Shown one piece after another: positions 23,244 through 33,015 of a stretch of 52,383 bases of DNA. The notes below the pieces were generated by a model. The model saw only the letters and a program-made list of their open reading frames with translations. It was not told the DNA's origin and did no database searches. This DNA is from Asaia bogorensis (GTDB lineage Bacteria; Pseudomonadota; Alphaproteobacteria; Acetobacterales; Acetobacteraceae): assembly GCF_900465345.1 (NCBI RefSeq), contig NZ_UEGO01000040.1:1-52383 (forward strand), read 5' to 3'. The position numbers were made by a program, and so were the translations under genes. The stretch's first letter is position 1, and the number at the start of each line of letters is the position of its first letter.

Positions 23244-24122
23244 TTATTTGCTCCATGGAAGGAGGTCGTCATCGGCATTTATCCAGCTTAGCGCCTGCAT
23301 CTCGGCAGCGATCCAGTCGATGGACTGATCATGTGATCGCCCAAGCTCGATCGCATGTGGAGCAATGCGGCTAGGCATAATCGCCTGTACAGCTTTCGTC
23401 GGGAGGGCCAGCCCACCCGCGTCGACGGGACGGCTCAGCATGCCGAGCGACGTTTCATGCTCCGCTGGGTCGAGGCAATGGGCGATCGATGTCTTTAGGA
23501 CGCGCGTCAGTTGCATGGCATGCACGGGGTGACGTTCCGCCCAAGTCTCGGTCACGACGCACTGCTTTTCCAGATGACCTGGCTTGATAGCTGCCGATCC
23601 GCTAACGATTCGCCCAAGTCCAGCCTGTTCCGCGGCAGTGCCCCATGGCGGTCCAGCGCAGAAACCATCAATTGTCCTGTTTGCCAGTGCTTCCAGCATC
23701 ATATCGGGCGGCATGATGATCAGATGTTCGAGCGCGCGCGGGCACTGTGCGAGCAGATACCGCCTCAACAGCAGGAAATGCGTCGAATAAGGGTGAACAA
23801 CTGCCATGCATGGTGCAGACCTCTCAAGATAAGTCTGGTCGCGCAGAACGATCGTGTTGCCACCGAAGGACAGATCGGCAACAACCCGTAACGGTGTCGG
23901 TCGGCCACGCTTACCCAGATAGGTCATGATCGCAAGCGGCGGGAAGACCACGGCCGCGTCCAGCCGTCCCCAGCTCAACCCGTCCGCGATATTGGCCCAT
24001 GACGGTTCCACCACGATGTCAGCTTCAATATCGGCCTGCGCGAACAGGTTTTTCTCATGAGCCATGAGAATCGGCAGACTGTCAGCTAACCGCAGGAGGC
24101 CGATACGAAACGGAACGCTCAT
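23244..24122 (-). CDS. nasS: NasS-like nitrate sensor protein
   Basis: This 292-aa protein resembles NrtA-type periplasmic nitrate-binding proteins but has no signal peptide (starts MSVPFRIGLLRLADSLPILMAHE), as for cytoplasmic NasS. Ligand-domain blocks include LSWGRLDAAVVFPPLA, VHPYSTHFLLLRRYLL and DGFCAGPPWGTAAEQAG. In nitrate-free cells NasS holds the antiterminator NasT; nitrate or nitrite releases it. It is the last gene of the operon, overlapping nasT by ATGA. Confidence 0.85.
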   Translation of the reverse strand: MSVPFRIGLLRLADSLPILMAHEKNLFAQADIEADIVVEPSWANIADGLSWGRLDAAVVFPPLAIMTYLGKRGRPTPLRVVADLSFGGNTIVLRDQTYLERSAPCMAVVHPYSTHFLLLRRYLLAQCPRALEHLIIMPPDMMLEALANRTIDGFCAGPPWGTAAEQAGLGRIVSGSAAIKPGHLEKQCVVTETWAERHPVHAMQLTRVLKTSIAHCLDPAEHETSLGMLSRPVDAGGLALPTKAVQAIMPSRIAPHAIELGRSHDQSIDWIAAEMQALSWINADDDLLPWSK

Positions 24123-24700
24123 GACTTCGGCCCCGGAGCCTTACGGTCGAGATACTGATGACAGATATCGACCATGCGGCGTCCATCCTGCATCGCGCGC
24201 TTTTGGAACCATCGATGGGCGGCGGCCTCACTGGTATTTTCAGATTTCATGAATAGTCTCTTGGCTTGATCGATTGCTGCGCGATCAGACAGATGGCGCT
24301 GTGCATCGCTCAGGGCGCGCGCCTGGGCCTGAAAGCGACCGAAAAGTGCTATTGCCGCTCTCAGTAGCGGCTTGACGTCGTGTGGGAGGGTCTCAATCAC
24401 GTTATAGGAGCACACACCTGCATCAAAGGCTTCGCGCATCAGCGCCTCGTCATCCCGATCAACGAACAATGCGATTGGGCGATCCGTGCCTGCCCCAGCC
24501 AGCACGCGTACACTGTCAAGCGCATCGCGATCCGCACGGTCCAGATCGACCAGCACAATATCGGGTTGCACCATCCGCACCGCATCAAGCAGGGTCATGC
24601 CCGGTTCGGGCCGCATGACCGTCAATGCTGCATCGACACTCAGTATGTCTGAAAGGGCGACGGCACGACGAGGACTGGAATCGGCGATCAAGACACGCAT
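24119..24700 (-). CDS. nasT: NasT-like ANTAR antiterminator
   Basis: This 193-aa protein has an N-terminal receiver-like domain (MRVLIADSSPRRAVAL, then DIVLVDLDRAD) and a C-terminal ANTAR RNA-binding domain (RAAIDQAKRLFMKSENTSEAAAHRWFQKRAM). ANTAR proteins bind paired hexaloop hairpins in leader RNA and prevent termination. A matching hairpin lies upstream of narK (34275-34294). The gene starts 3 bp after the nitrate reductase stop. Confidence 0.88.
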   Translation of the reverse strand: MRVLIADSSPRRAVALSDILSVDAALTVMRPEPGMTLLDAVRMVQPDIVLVDLDRADRDALDSVRVLAGAGTDRPIALFVDRDDEALMREAFDAGVCSYNVIETLPHDVKPLLRAAIALFGRFQAQARALSDAQRHLSDRAAIDQAKRLFMKSENTSEAAAHRWFQKRAMQDGRRMVDICHQYLDRKAPGPKS

Positions 24701-24703
24701 GCC

Positions 24704-27700
24704 TTAATAGACATCCCTTGCATATCGTCCGGACCTCGTCATTTCATCCACATATCCCGCCGCTTGCGCGGGTTCCATATTCCCATGCTGCTCAATGATT
24801 TCGCGCAGGCACAGATCGACATCGCGAGCCATGTGGCTCGCATCGCCGCAGACAAAGACATGTGCGCCACGCGCGATCCAGTCCCATAAGGCAGGGCCAG
24901 CGGCCTTCATGCGATCCTGAACGTAGATGCGAGCCTCTTGATCACGCGAGAAGGCCAGATCGATCCGGGTGAGGATCCCGTGTGCCTGCAACGCCGCGAG
25001 TTCGTCGCGATAGTAAAAACCAGAGGCTGCATTGCGTTCACCAAAAAATAGCCATGCTTCGCCAGGTGCCCTCATGGCTGCGCGATGCTGCAGGAAGCCA
25101 CGGAATGGGGCGATACCGGTGCCCGGTCCGATCATGATGATTGGGGTCGCGGTATCGTCTGGCAGACGGAAGTGTCCGGATTTCTGCACGAACAACGCCA
25201 CATCTGCACCGATCTGCAGTCCCGCGAGCCAAGGCGAACATGTTCCGGGATAGGGCTCGCGCACGACCCCCACCGTGAGATGGACTTCGCCCGGATGGGC
25301 AAGAGGTGAGGACGCAATGGAATACAATCTTGGCTGCAGCCTGCGGAACAGGGTCGGAATCTTGTCCAGCGTGATCGCGCGCCCAGCGGACTGAAGCATC
25401 TGAGGCAAATACCCCGATTCTACCTCAAGATGCTCTTGCATGGCGGTATTGGCTCGCGACAGGTCAAAATGAGTCGTCAACGCCTCGCGTAATGTCACAG
25501 TACCAGACAATGGCAGATCGATTGGTGTTTCACCTTCGTATCCAAGGGCACATAATACTTGGTCGACGACCTCGACCCGATTGTGCGGCCAGACACCCAA
25601 AGCATCGCCTGGCTCATAGGCAAGATTTGTTTGCGCAATGTCGAATCCGATCAACCGTGTTTGCCGGCTGGCGCCTTCGGGCGTCAGCAGAACATTTTGG
25701 CACAGTTTCGCTATTACGGGCGTATTGCGTGGAGTGAGCGTAATGGTTGCAGGAGGGATCGACGCGCTGCTTTCTCCTAGGATCGCGCATAACCGTGCTT
25801 GCCATTCGGCGCGGCCGACGTCGTCATCAGGCTCGCAATCGTAGCGTCCCTGCAGCGTCTTGCTCCCAAGTTCCGCCAGTCGAGCATCCAAAGCGCGACC
25901 GAAACCGCAGAAATTCGCGTAACTCGAGTCCCCGAATGCTAGCACGGCATGGCGCATGTCGATGATCGGTGTGGAACGGGCCTGAAGCGCACCCCAGAAT
26001 GAGGCAGCGCAATCGGGGGGATCCCCATCCCCGAATGTCGACACGACAAAGATTATATTCCCTTGGGGCAAATCATCAACGCTGGCTACATCAAGGCAGA
26101 TGCATCGGCCACCCAGTGCAGCAGCTAGCCCTTTAGCTGCGTCTTCCGCTCGTCCGGTCTGAGAGGCCCAGAATACCGTCGGATGCGGGGAGTACGTTTC
26201 TAAGTTGTTCATCGGCGCGTCATGCGGTTTGCGTGCATACAGGCCTGCCAGCAACCCATCGATCCGCAAGCGTTCCGTCTCGGAGAGCGGCGCGCGATGC
26301 GGCACGACCGGTAAATCATCCGAAGGGGGCGATAGGCGTAAGCCTTCGAGAAAGCCTGCAAGCCAGTGCTGTGCCATCTCTGACAAGGGAGCCGATGCTA
26401 TCTCCCCGACCTTCAACTGAGCTGCAAGGCGAGAAACAATGTCTAACTCTGGCATAATTATAGGCGCTGCTACTCGCGTTAGGTTGACCGCACACAGCTT
26501 GAATCCGGGCTGGAGCGAGATCGGATCGACCGCGTCAGGCGTCAGGACATTAACCGCCAGATCCGCTCCGAACGCATCGTTCCAGTGAAACGGGGCAAAA
26601 CACACACCCGGCGGCACACGGTCGCTGATCCGGACAGGCAAGGTCGCCGACCCGCGACGCGACCGGATCAGCACACGATCGGCAGGATCGAGCGCCAGAT
26701 CGTGCGCAGTATCTGGATGCACCTCCAGAAACGGCTCCGGATGCAGCTTGCACAAGGAGTCGACCGTGCCTGTCTTGGTCAGCGTGTGCCAATGATGCTG
26801 CAGACGACCCGTATCCAGCACAAACGGATACGTTGCATCCGTCCGTTCGCCCTTTTCCAGAAAAGGCCGCGCAAGAAACACGGCCCGACCGTCATCGGTT
26901 GCAAACCGCGGACCCGACCGTGGATCGGGCCGGTAACGGATCGGGTGACGTGCCTTCGAATCGCCGGGGGGGCTCGGCCACTGAACCGGACCCTGCATCA
27001 GCCGCGCATGACTGATTCCTGAAATATCGTAGCCCGTCCGGGGGTTGGCAAACCCGGCCGCCTCGGCAAATACCTCGGCGGCACTGGTAAAATCGAATCC
27101 TTCATATCCCATGGCGCGCGCGACACGGGCTATAATGTCCCAGTCCGGCAAAGCCTCGCCTGGCGGCGGCACAGCGGCACGTGTCAGGGTCATGGTCCGC
27201 TCGGAATTGACCTGAACGCCATCCCCTTCAGCCCAAAGGGCACCAGGCAGAAGGATGTCGGCATAGGCCGTCGTTTCCGCACTCCTGAAAGCGTCCTGCA
27301 CAATCACGCATTCCGCCTTCTGCAATCCGGCAATCACGCCATCGCGTCGCGCAACGCTTGCCACCGGATTGGTACAGATAATCCAGACCGCCCTGATCTC
27401 GCCCCGGGCCATCGCCTCGAACAGGCCGATCGTTCCGAAACCCTCTGCCTCGCGGATCGTATCGGGCGGTAGCCCCCAGACTTTCTCGGCAAAAAGACGA
27501 TCCTCTGCCACCATTGCACTGCGCTGACCCGGCAGACCCGGCCCCATATAGCCCATTTCCCGGCCACCCATCGCATTGGGTTGACCTGTCAGGGAAAACG
27601 GACCGCTGCCGGGTTTGCAAATTGCCCCGGTCGCCAGATGCAGGTTGCACAGCGCGTTGGTATTCCAGGTTCCGGTCACACTCTGGTTCAGCCCCATGGT

Positions 27701-28582
27701 CCAAAGGCTCATCCAGGCCCCCGATTCCGCAATCCAGTAGGCAGCCTGCTTGAGATCGTCGATGGCAATACCCGTCGTTTCGGCCACCTGCTCAGGCCCG
27801 TACTGCGCCAGAAACGGGACCATTGCCTCCCATCCTCGGGTATGAAGGGCTATGAACTCCCGGTCGATTGCATCCCAGGCCAGAAGCAGATGCAGGATAC
27901 CGTTCAGCAGGGCAAGATCGGTTCCCGGCCGGATCTGAAGAAACAGATCGGCCTTGTCGGCTGTCGCGGTCCTGCGCGGATCGACCACAATCAGCCGTGC
28001 GCCCTGCCGCTTGCGATCCAGCAGCCGCAGGAACAGGATCGGATGGCAGTCCGCCATGTTCGCACCGATAACGAAAAACAGATCGGCGTGATCGAAATCC
28101 TCATAGGAGCCGGGCGGAGCATCCGCGCCCAGCGAGGTTTTGTATCCTGCCCCTGCAGACGCCATACAGAGGCGCGAATTGGATTCGATATGCTGCGTGC
28201 GCCAGTACCCCTTGGCCAGCTTGTTGGCGAGATACTGCGCCTCCATCGTCATCTGACCGGATACGTAGAGCGCCAGAGCATCCGGCCCGTGCGCATCGAG
28301 AATGGCACGCAACCGCTGCGCCGTCCGCCCGATCGCATCTTCCATGTCCAGACGCTGCGGCTCCGCATCCCGCGCAGGCCGGATCGCCGCATGGGTCAAC
28401 CGACCGGGTGCTGTAATCGGCTTGTCACAGGAACTGCCCTTGGTGCAGAGCCGCCCGCGATTGGCCGGATGGTCCGGATCGCCGCGCAGCTTCACGATCC
28501 GGCCAGCCTCAACCTCGAAAACAATGCCGCAACCTACTCCGCAATAGGGACAGGCCGACCGGATGGCATCAGGCAGGGCCAT
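24704..28582 (-). CDS. nasA: Assimilatory nitrate reductase fused to a CysJ-like diflavin reductase
   Basis: This 1292-aa enzyme reduces nitrate to nitrite. Residues 1 to about 690 form the molybdopterin oxidoreductase: the [4Fe-4S] cysteines at CPYCGVGC near the N-terminus, GRLCTKGSS, and a C-terminal dinucleotide-binding domain ending near GFKLCAVN. From about 795 there is a flavodoxin domain (VFWASQTGRAEDAAKGL), then a FAD-binding domain (RLYSIASSPLAHPGEVHL) and an NAD(P)H domain (IGPGTGIAPFRGFLQHR, then FVCGDASHMARDVD). Usual NasA stops near 870-900 aa. The fusion would let NADPH electrons pass within one chain. It starts 6 bp after nirBD. Confidence 0.92.
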   Translation of the reverse strand: MALPDAIRSACPYCGVGCGIVFEVEAGRIVKLRGDPDHPANRGRLCTKGSSCDKPITAPGRLTHAAIRPARDAEPQRLDMEDAIGRTAQRLRAILDAHGPDALALYVSGQMTMEAQYLANKLAKGYWRTQHIESNSRLCMASAGAGYKTSLGADAPPGSYEDFDHADLFFVIGANMADCHPILFLRLLDRKRQGARLIVVDPRRTATADKADLFLQIRPGTDLALLNGILHLLLAWDAIDREFIALHTRGWEAMVPFLAQYGPEQVAETTGIAIDDLKQAAYWIAESGAWMSLWTMGLNQSVTGTWNTNALCNLHLATGAICKPGSGPFSLTGQPNAMGGREMGYMGPGLPGQRSAMVAEDRLFAEKVWGLPPDTIREAEGFGTIGLFEAMARGEIRAVWIICTNPVASVARRDGVIAGLQKAECVIVQDAFRSAETTAYADILLPGALWAEGDGVQVNSERTMTLTRAAVPPPGEALPDWDIIARVARAMGYEGFDFTSAAEVFAEAAGFANPRTGYDISGISHARLMQGPVQWPSPPGDSKARHPIRYRPDPRSGPRFATDDGRAVFLARPFLEKGERTDATYPFVLDTGRLQHHWHTLTKTGTVDSLCKLHPEPFLEVHPDTAHDLALDPADRVLIRSRRGSATLPVRISDRVPPGVCFAPFHWNDAFGADLAVNVLTPDAVDPISLQPGFKLCAVNLTRVAAPIIMPELDIVSRLAAQLKVGEIASAPLSEMAQHWLAGFLEGLRLSPPSDDLPVVPHRAPLSETERLRIDGLLAGLYARKPHDAPMNNLETYSPHPTVFWASQTGRAEDAAKGLAAALGGRCICLDVASVDDLPQGNIIFVVSTFGDGDPPDCAASFWGALQARSTPIIDMRHAVLAFGDSSYANFCGFGRALDARLAELGSKTLQGRYDCEPDDDVGRAEWQARLCAILGESSASIPPATITLTPRNTPVIAKLCQNVLLTPEGASRQTRLIGFDIAQTNLAYEPGDALGVWPHNRVEVVDQVLCALGYEGETPIDLPLSGTVTLREALTTHFDLSRANTAMQEHLEVESGYLPQMLQSAGRAITLDKIPTLFRRLQPRLYSIASSPLAHPGEVHLTVGVVREPYPGTCSPWLAGLQIGADVALFVQKSGHFRLPDDTATPIIMIGPGTGIAPFRGFLQHRAAMRAPGEAWLFFGERNAASGFYYRDELAALQAHGILTRIDLAFSRDQEARIYVQDRMKAAGPALWDWIARGAHVFVCGDASHMARDVDLCLREIIEQHGNMEPAQAAGYVDEMTRSGRYARDVY

Positions 28583-28588
28583 ATCGGC

Positions 28589-31474
28589 TCAGACCGGAAC
28601 GAGGGCCGGTTCCGGCGTCCGGATCTCCACCCGTCCCTCATGAATCCGCGCATCCCATACGCGCAGGGCAACGCTTGCATCCTCTAGGCATTCCCCGTCA
28701 CGCAGACGGAAATGCTGCTTGTAGAGCGGAGAGGCCACCACAATTTCTCCTTTCAGATCGCCTATAATTCCGCGTCCGATGACATTGGCCTTCGAAAAGG
28801 GATCATGATTGTCGATGGCAAAAATGCGCGCCGGCCCCCCCGTCGTTGCAGGCAGATAAAACAGGGCCACCTGTGCGCCTTCCCACCAGGCGACCACACC
28901 TGAATTGGGAACGAGATCTCCCTCCTCGCACAGTGTCTGCCAGTCACGGGGACCGACACCCGCCGGACTGCCGGAACCATTTTCCGCAGGTCTGACCTGA
29001 TCACGCTCGGGCACGGTCTGCACGTTCGGGTCGGGTCGGCTGTCATTGACAAAGGTCCGGAACCGCTTGAGCTTGTCCCGATCCGAAAGTGCATCGCGCC
29101 ATTCGCAGTGATAGCTGTCCACAACGCTCTGCATCTGGCGCTCGAGCTCGTCAGCAATGCCCAGGCTGTCCCTAATGATGACATCCCTGAGGTAATCGAG
29201 ACCGCCTTCGAGAGTCTCCCGCCAGACGGAGGTCCGCTGAAGCTTGTCGGCCGTGCGGATATAGAACATCAGGAAACGATCAATATATCGGACGAGAGTC
29301 TCCGAATCGAGATCGGTCGCGAACAGTTCAGCATGCCGCGGACGCATGCCCCCGTTGCCGCAGATATACAGGTTCCAGCCGTTTTCAGTGGCAATCACCC
29401 CGACATCCTTGCCCTGCGCCTCCGCGCATTCGCGCGTACAGCCGGACACCGCGAATTTCAGCTTGTGCGGGCTGCGCAGTCCTTTGTAGCGGTTTTCAAG
29501 GTCGAGCGCCTGACCAACACTGTCCTGCACGCCGTAACGACACCAGGTACTCCCCACACAGGATTTCACGGTACGGGTCGACTTGCCATATGCGTGACCG
29601 GTCTCGAAACCCGCCTCGATCAGTTCAGCCCAGATATCGGGAAGCTGATGGATCTGCGCGCCAAACAGGTCAATGCGCTGTCCGCCCGTAATCTTGGTAT
29701 AGAGCCCGTATTTCTTTCCGACCTGCCCCAGAACAATCAGCTTGTCCGGCGTGATCTCGCCGCCCGCAATACGCGGCATGACGGAATAAGTGCCGTTTTT
29801 CTGCATATTGGCCATGAAGGTGTCATTCGTGTCCTGCAGCGGAATATAGGCCGGATCGGTGATCGGCCTGTTCCAGGCAGAGGCAAGGATCGACCCGACT
29901 GTGGGCTTGCAGATATCGCAGCCCAGTCCGCCATTGCCATGCTTCTCCAGCAGCTCGCCAAAAGTCCGTATATTGTGAACCCGGACAAGCGCATAAAGCT
30001 CCTGTCGCGTATGGGAAAAATGTTCGCACAGGGAATGATCGACCTCGATCCCGCGTGCGGACAATTCCGTTTCGAACACGGATTTGAGCAGACCCGCACA
30101 TCCGCCGCAGCCTGTCGAAGCCTTGGTCTGCGTCTTCAGCGCACCGAACTCCGTGCATCCTCCTTCAATGGCCGCGCTGATCGCCCCTTTGGTGACATTA
30201 TGGCACGAGCAGATCATCGCCGTATCGGGCAGTGAATCCGCACCCAGAAGCACCGCACCCTCACCGCGGGGCAGGATTAGGGCAGCCGGATCGGCTGGCG
30301 GGCTGATGGCATTTTGTACGAATTGCAGGATCGTATCGTAGTAGGAATTATCGCCCACCAGCACGGCACCGGTTATGCGCTTTCCATCGGCTGAAAGCAC
30401 AAGACGGCGATAGGAACCGTCCGCCTCCCCGATAAAGCGATAACTGGTCGATCCGGGTTCGGCCCCCTGTGCATCGCCGATCGAACCGACGTCCACCCCG
30501 AGCAGTTTCAGCTTTGTGGACATGTCTGCCCCGGTAAAGGCCGCATCTTCCCCCGCAATGACGGCCGCCGCTGTACGCGCCATGGTGTAGCCCGGTGCAA
30601 CAAGACCGAAAACACGCTCCTGCCACGACGCACACTCGCCAATCGCAAAGACATGCGGGTCACTGGTGCGGCACTGGTCATCCACCGCAATCCCACCGCG
30701 TGCGCCCGTCTCCAGTCCGCAACCACGCGCAAGCGCATCATTGGGCCGGATCCCGGCCGAAAATACGACAAGATCGGTTTCCAGCATGGATCCGTCCGCA
30801 AAGACCAGTCTGTGCCGCAGGGTTTCCCCCGGCTCGATCGCCTGCGTTGCATGCGCGGTACGCACATCGATCCCCATGGTTTCGATCCGGTGACGCAACG
30901 CCCGCCCGCCCTCCTCGTCGAGCTGGACCGGCATCAGGCGCGGTGCAAATTCGACCACGGCCACATCCAGCCCGAGGGACTTGACCGCATTGGCCGCTTC
31001 CAGGCCCAGCAGACCGCCGCCGATTACCACGCCATGCCGCGCACCCTGTGCCGCCACGCGGATCGCATCGAGATCGTCGAGCGTACGATAGACGAGGCCG
31101 GCCGTTCCAGAATTGCCCGGCACAAACGGCACAAACGGATAGGAACCGGTCGCAATCACAAGGGTCCCATAGGGAAAATCTCCCTGTCCGGTGCGGATCA
31201 TCCGGGCCTCGCGGTCGATGGCCGTCACAGCCACACCAAGATGAAGCGTGATCCCGTGCGCATCATGAAAACCTTCCTCATGCAGACGCAGGGAAAGAGC
31301 ATCCTGTCCGGTCATGTATTCGGTCAGATGCACCCGGTCATAAGCGGCGTGCCGCTCGGCTCCGAACACGTGGATCCGGTGCGTCTCGTGCAATCCATGA
31401 CTGACGAGCTGTTCGGCGCAGTAATGGCCAACCATGCCGTTGCCGATGATGATGATATTGGTCGTGTCAGTCAT
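28589..31474 (-). CDS. nirB: Assimilatory nitrite reductase, NirB-NirD fusion
   Basis: This 961-aa enzyme reduces nitrite to ammonium with NAD(P)H. It has an N-terminal FAD/NAD domain (IIIIGNGMVGHYCAEQL), a [2Fe-2S] BFD-like domain near 420 (CSCHNVTKG, then TGCGGCAG), and siroheme/[4Fe-4S] cysteines near 638-680 (CVGSTWCRYG, CTRECAE). From about 855 there is a NirD Rieske-fold domain (DLVPNSGVVAWW, then SPLYKQHFRLRDGECLED). The NirD part lacks the Rieske cysteines, which is normal for NirD. In many bacteria nirB and nirD are separate; here they are one frame. It follows the porin gene by 17 bp. Confidence 0.92.
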   Translation of the reverse strand: MTDTTNIIIIGNGMVGHYCAEQLVSHGLHETHRIHVFGAERHAAYDRVHLTEYMTGQDALSLRLHEEGFHDAHGITLHLGVAVTAIDREARMIRTGQGDFPYGTLVIATGSYPFVPFVPGNSGTAGLVYRTLDDLDAIRVAAQGARHGVVIGGGLLGLEAANAVKSLGLDVAVVEFAPRLMPVQLDEEGGRALRHRIETMGIDVRTAHATQAIEPGETLRHRLVFADGSMLETDLVVFSAGIRPNDALARGCGLETGARGGIAVDDQCRTSDPHVFAIGECASWQERVFGLVAPGYTMARTAAAVIAGEDAAFTGADMSTKLKLLGVDVGSIGDAQGAEPGSTSYRFIGEADGSYRRLVLSADGKRITGAVLVGDNSYYDTILQFVQNAISPPADPAALILPRGEGAVLLGADSLPDTAMICSCHNVTKGAISAAIEGGCTEFGALKTQTKASTGCGGCAGLLKSVFETELSARGIEVDHSLCEHFSHTRQELYALVRVHNIRTFGELLEKHGNGGLGCDICKPTVGSILASAWNRPITDPAYIPLQDTNDTFMANMQKNGTYSVMPRIAGGEITPDKLIVLGQVGKKYGLYTKITGGQRIDLFGAQIHQLPDIWAELIEAGFETGHAYGKSTRTVKSCVGSTWCRYGVQDSVGQALDLENRYKGLRSPHKLKFAVSGCTRECAEAQGKDVGVIATENGWNLYICGNGGMRPRHAELFATDLDSETLVRYIDRFLMFYIRTADKLQRTSVWRETLEGGLDYLRDVIIRDSLGIADELERQMQSVVDSYHCEWRDALSDRDKLKRFRTFVNDSRPDPNVQTVPERDQVRPAENGSGSPAGVGPRDWQTLCEEGDLVPNSGVVAWWEGAQVALFYLPATTGGPARIFAIDNHDPFSKANVIGRGIIGDLKGEIVVASPLYKQHFRLRDGECLEDASVALRVWDARIHEGRVEIRTPEPALVPV

Positions 31475-31491
31475 GTCCGGAATGTCCTTTT

Positions 31492-33015
31492 TCAGAACTT
31501 GAGCATCATGGTCTGCATGATGAAGACGCCGCTACGGGCACCGGCCCGTAGCATGGCGTGCGAGGCGGAAAAGCCCGCGAAATCCTGGGTCCACGTCCAG
31601 TGCGGCGCGAAATTCCAGGCGGCCTGTGCCTGGGGTATGGTACCAATATAGCCCCCTGACAGTCTGTCACGCCAGGAATAGGTCTTTCCAACAGCATAGA
31701 CGGCATCATTAGTACTCTCCCGCCAGAAAAACGGAAGATGCAACTTGATATGAAAGGTCGATGACGGCGCAAGATCAAGCAATGGTCCAACACCGACAAG
31801 ATTTTGCGATGTAAGCGACAAGGTTACGTCATTGTAATAGGGCAGCGGAAAATAGGGCGTGGCAAAGGTACCGACCGCCTCGCCCTGCGAGCGGTAGGAG
31901 CCGCCCGAAAACAGATCGGCCTGCACACCGAGACTGGGTTTCCAGGCTCTGGCAGACGCGGCGTAAAGAACAGCCGCATTCACCGCATAAGCCCGGACGG
32001 CCCGGTTCGGCAGGGTCCGGTCTACCGGACGGTACTGCCCGCCCTGGAACACGCCTGTCAGATTGATCGCGATCGGCCCTGCCTTGCCCCACAGCCGCGC
32101 ACCCATATTGTCACGCCGTGTCGATCCGGCCTGCGTACGGCCCTGGGCCAGCAGGGGCTGGGCAGCCAGGGAACCGGAAAAGAGATAACCGATATAGAAC
32201 AGATCAGCGAAGAGCTGTCCCGGCTTGCCCCACAGTCTGAAGCCCGGAAGAGCCGTCGAGCTGTACCCACCGAACATCCGCGCAGCATAGTTCGTCCCGT
32301 CTGAGAAAATCCCGACAGGCAGCTTGTTGGTCTGTGCGAAATCGAACAGATCGAGCCGTGTCCGCTTCCAGATCGCATAGCCGCGCACCCCGTCCCATGT
32401 CTGCTGCGCATTGGTCAGATCACGCGCGGACTGCATCGAGACCGGGGCATCGAGAAACACCTGCCGACCTCCGATGACACCTGCCTTCGCGCCCAGAACG
32501 GTGCCATGTATCTCCAGAATACCCTGTTGCAGGTCCAGCCGTTCGCGCTGGATACCGGTCTGATACCCGTAATAATTCGAGCCACCAGCCAACGCCTGAA
32601 GCAGTTCGGCATAGACCCGGACATGCTTTCCGATATGCAGATCCGCACCATACTGGCTGCGCAGGAGCAGACGGGAGGCATCTGTCTTGCCTGCCGTCCC
32701 CATCAGAGGCTGGTTCTCGAAAATATACCGTAGCCGCTCCTCACCGAAAAAACTGATCCAGATATCGCCCTTGTCTGTCAGGGAGACATGCTTGAGACGG
32801 GAGAACCAGTCGCGCGGGCGCTTCTGACCAGGTATCGTCGTGATCGTGGACCAGTCCTGTGCCCAGGAGACCTGTCCGACCCCGCCAACCGTCCCGAAAC
32901 CCGCCGCCGCGCCATCGCCCGTACTGAAGACACCATACGGCCCGGCAGCGGCCTGTGCTGCAGGCAGTGCGAGAAAGACCGGAAGAGCCGACAGCGCACA
33001 AAGCCACCCCTTCAT
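31492..33015 (-). CDS. Alginate-export-type outer-membrane porin of the nitrate operon
   Basis: The protein is 507 aa from the ATG at 33015 (MKGWLCALSALPVFLALPAAQA, a clear signal peptide). The start overlaps the narK stop (ATGA), which favours it over the longer frame from 33174. The body is strand-rich with YGADLHIGKHVRVYAELLQ and LDLQQGILEIHG, as in the alginate_exp/porin family, and ends in Phe (MMLKF), the usual beta-barrel signature. Position suggests passage of nitrate or nitrite across the outer membrane; the substrate is inferred. Confidence 0.8.
   Translation of the reverse strand: MKGWLCALSALPVFLALPAAQAAAGPYGVFSTGDGAAAGFGTVGGVGQVSWAQDWSTITTIPGQKRPRDWFSRLKHVSLTDKGDIWISFFGEERLRYIFENQPLMGTAGKTDASRLLLRSQYGADLHIGKHVRVYAELLQALAGGSNYYGYQTGIQRERLDLQQGILEIHGTVLGAKAGVIGGRQVFLDAPVSMQSARDLTNAQQTWDGVRGYAIWKRTRLDLFDFAQTNKLPVGIFSDGTNYAARMFGGYSSTALPGFRLWGKPGQLFADLFYIGYLFSGSLAAQPLLAQGRTQAGSTRRDNMGARLWGKAGPIAINLTGVFQGGQYRPVDRTLPNRAVRAYAVNAAVLYAASARAWKPSLGVQADLFSGGSYRSQGEAVGTFATPYFPLPYYNDVTLSLTSQNLVGVGPLLDLAPSSTFHIKLHLPFFWRESTNDAVYAVGKTYSWRDRLSGGYIGTIPQAQAAWNFAPHWTWTQDFAGFSASHAMLRAGARSGVFIMQTMMLKF

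Noticed and set aside
27581-28687. 368-aa plus-strand open frame
   Set aside because: It lies opposite the molybdopterin domain of the nitrate reductase in a GC-rich gene; a codon-bias shadow.
29108-31651. Long plus-strand frames (375 and 332 aa)
   Set aside because: Antisense to nirBD; no ribosome sites or recognisable domains.
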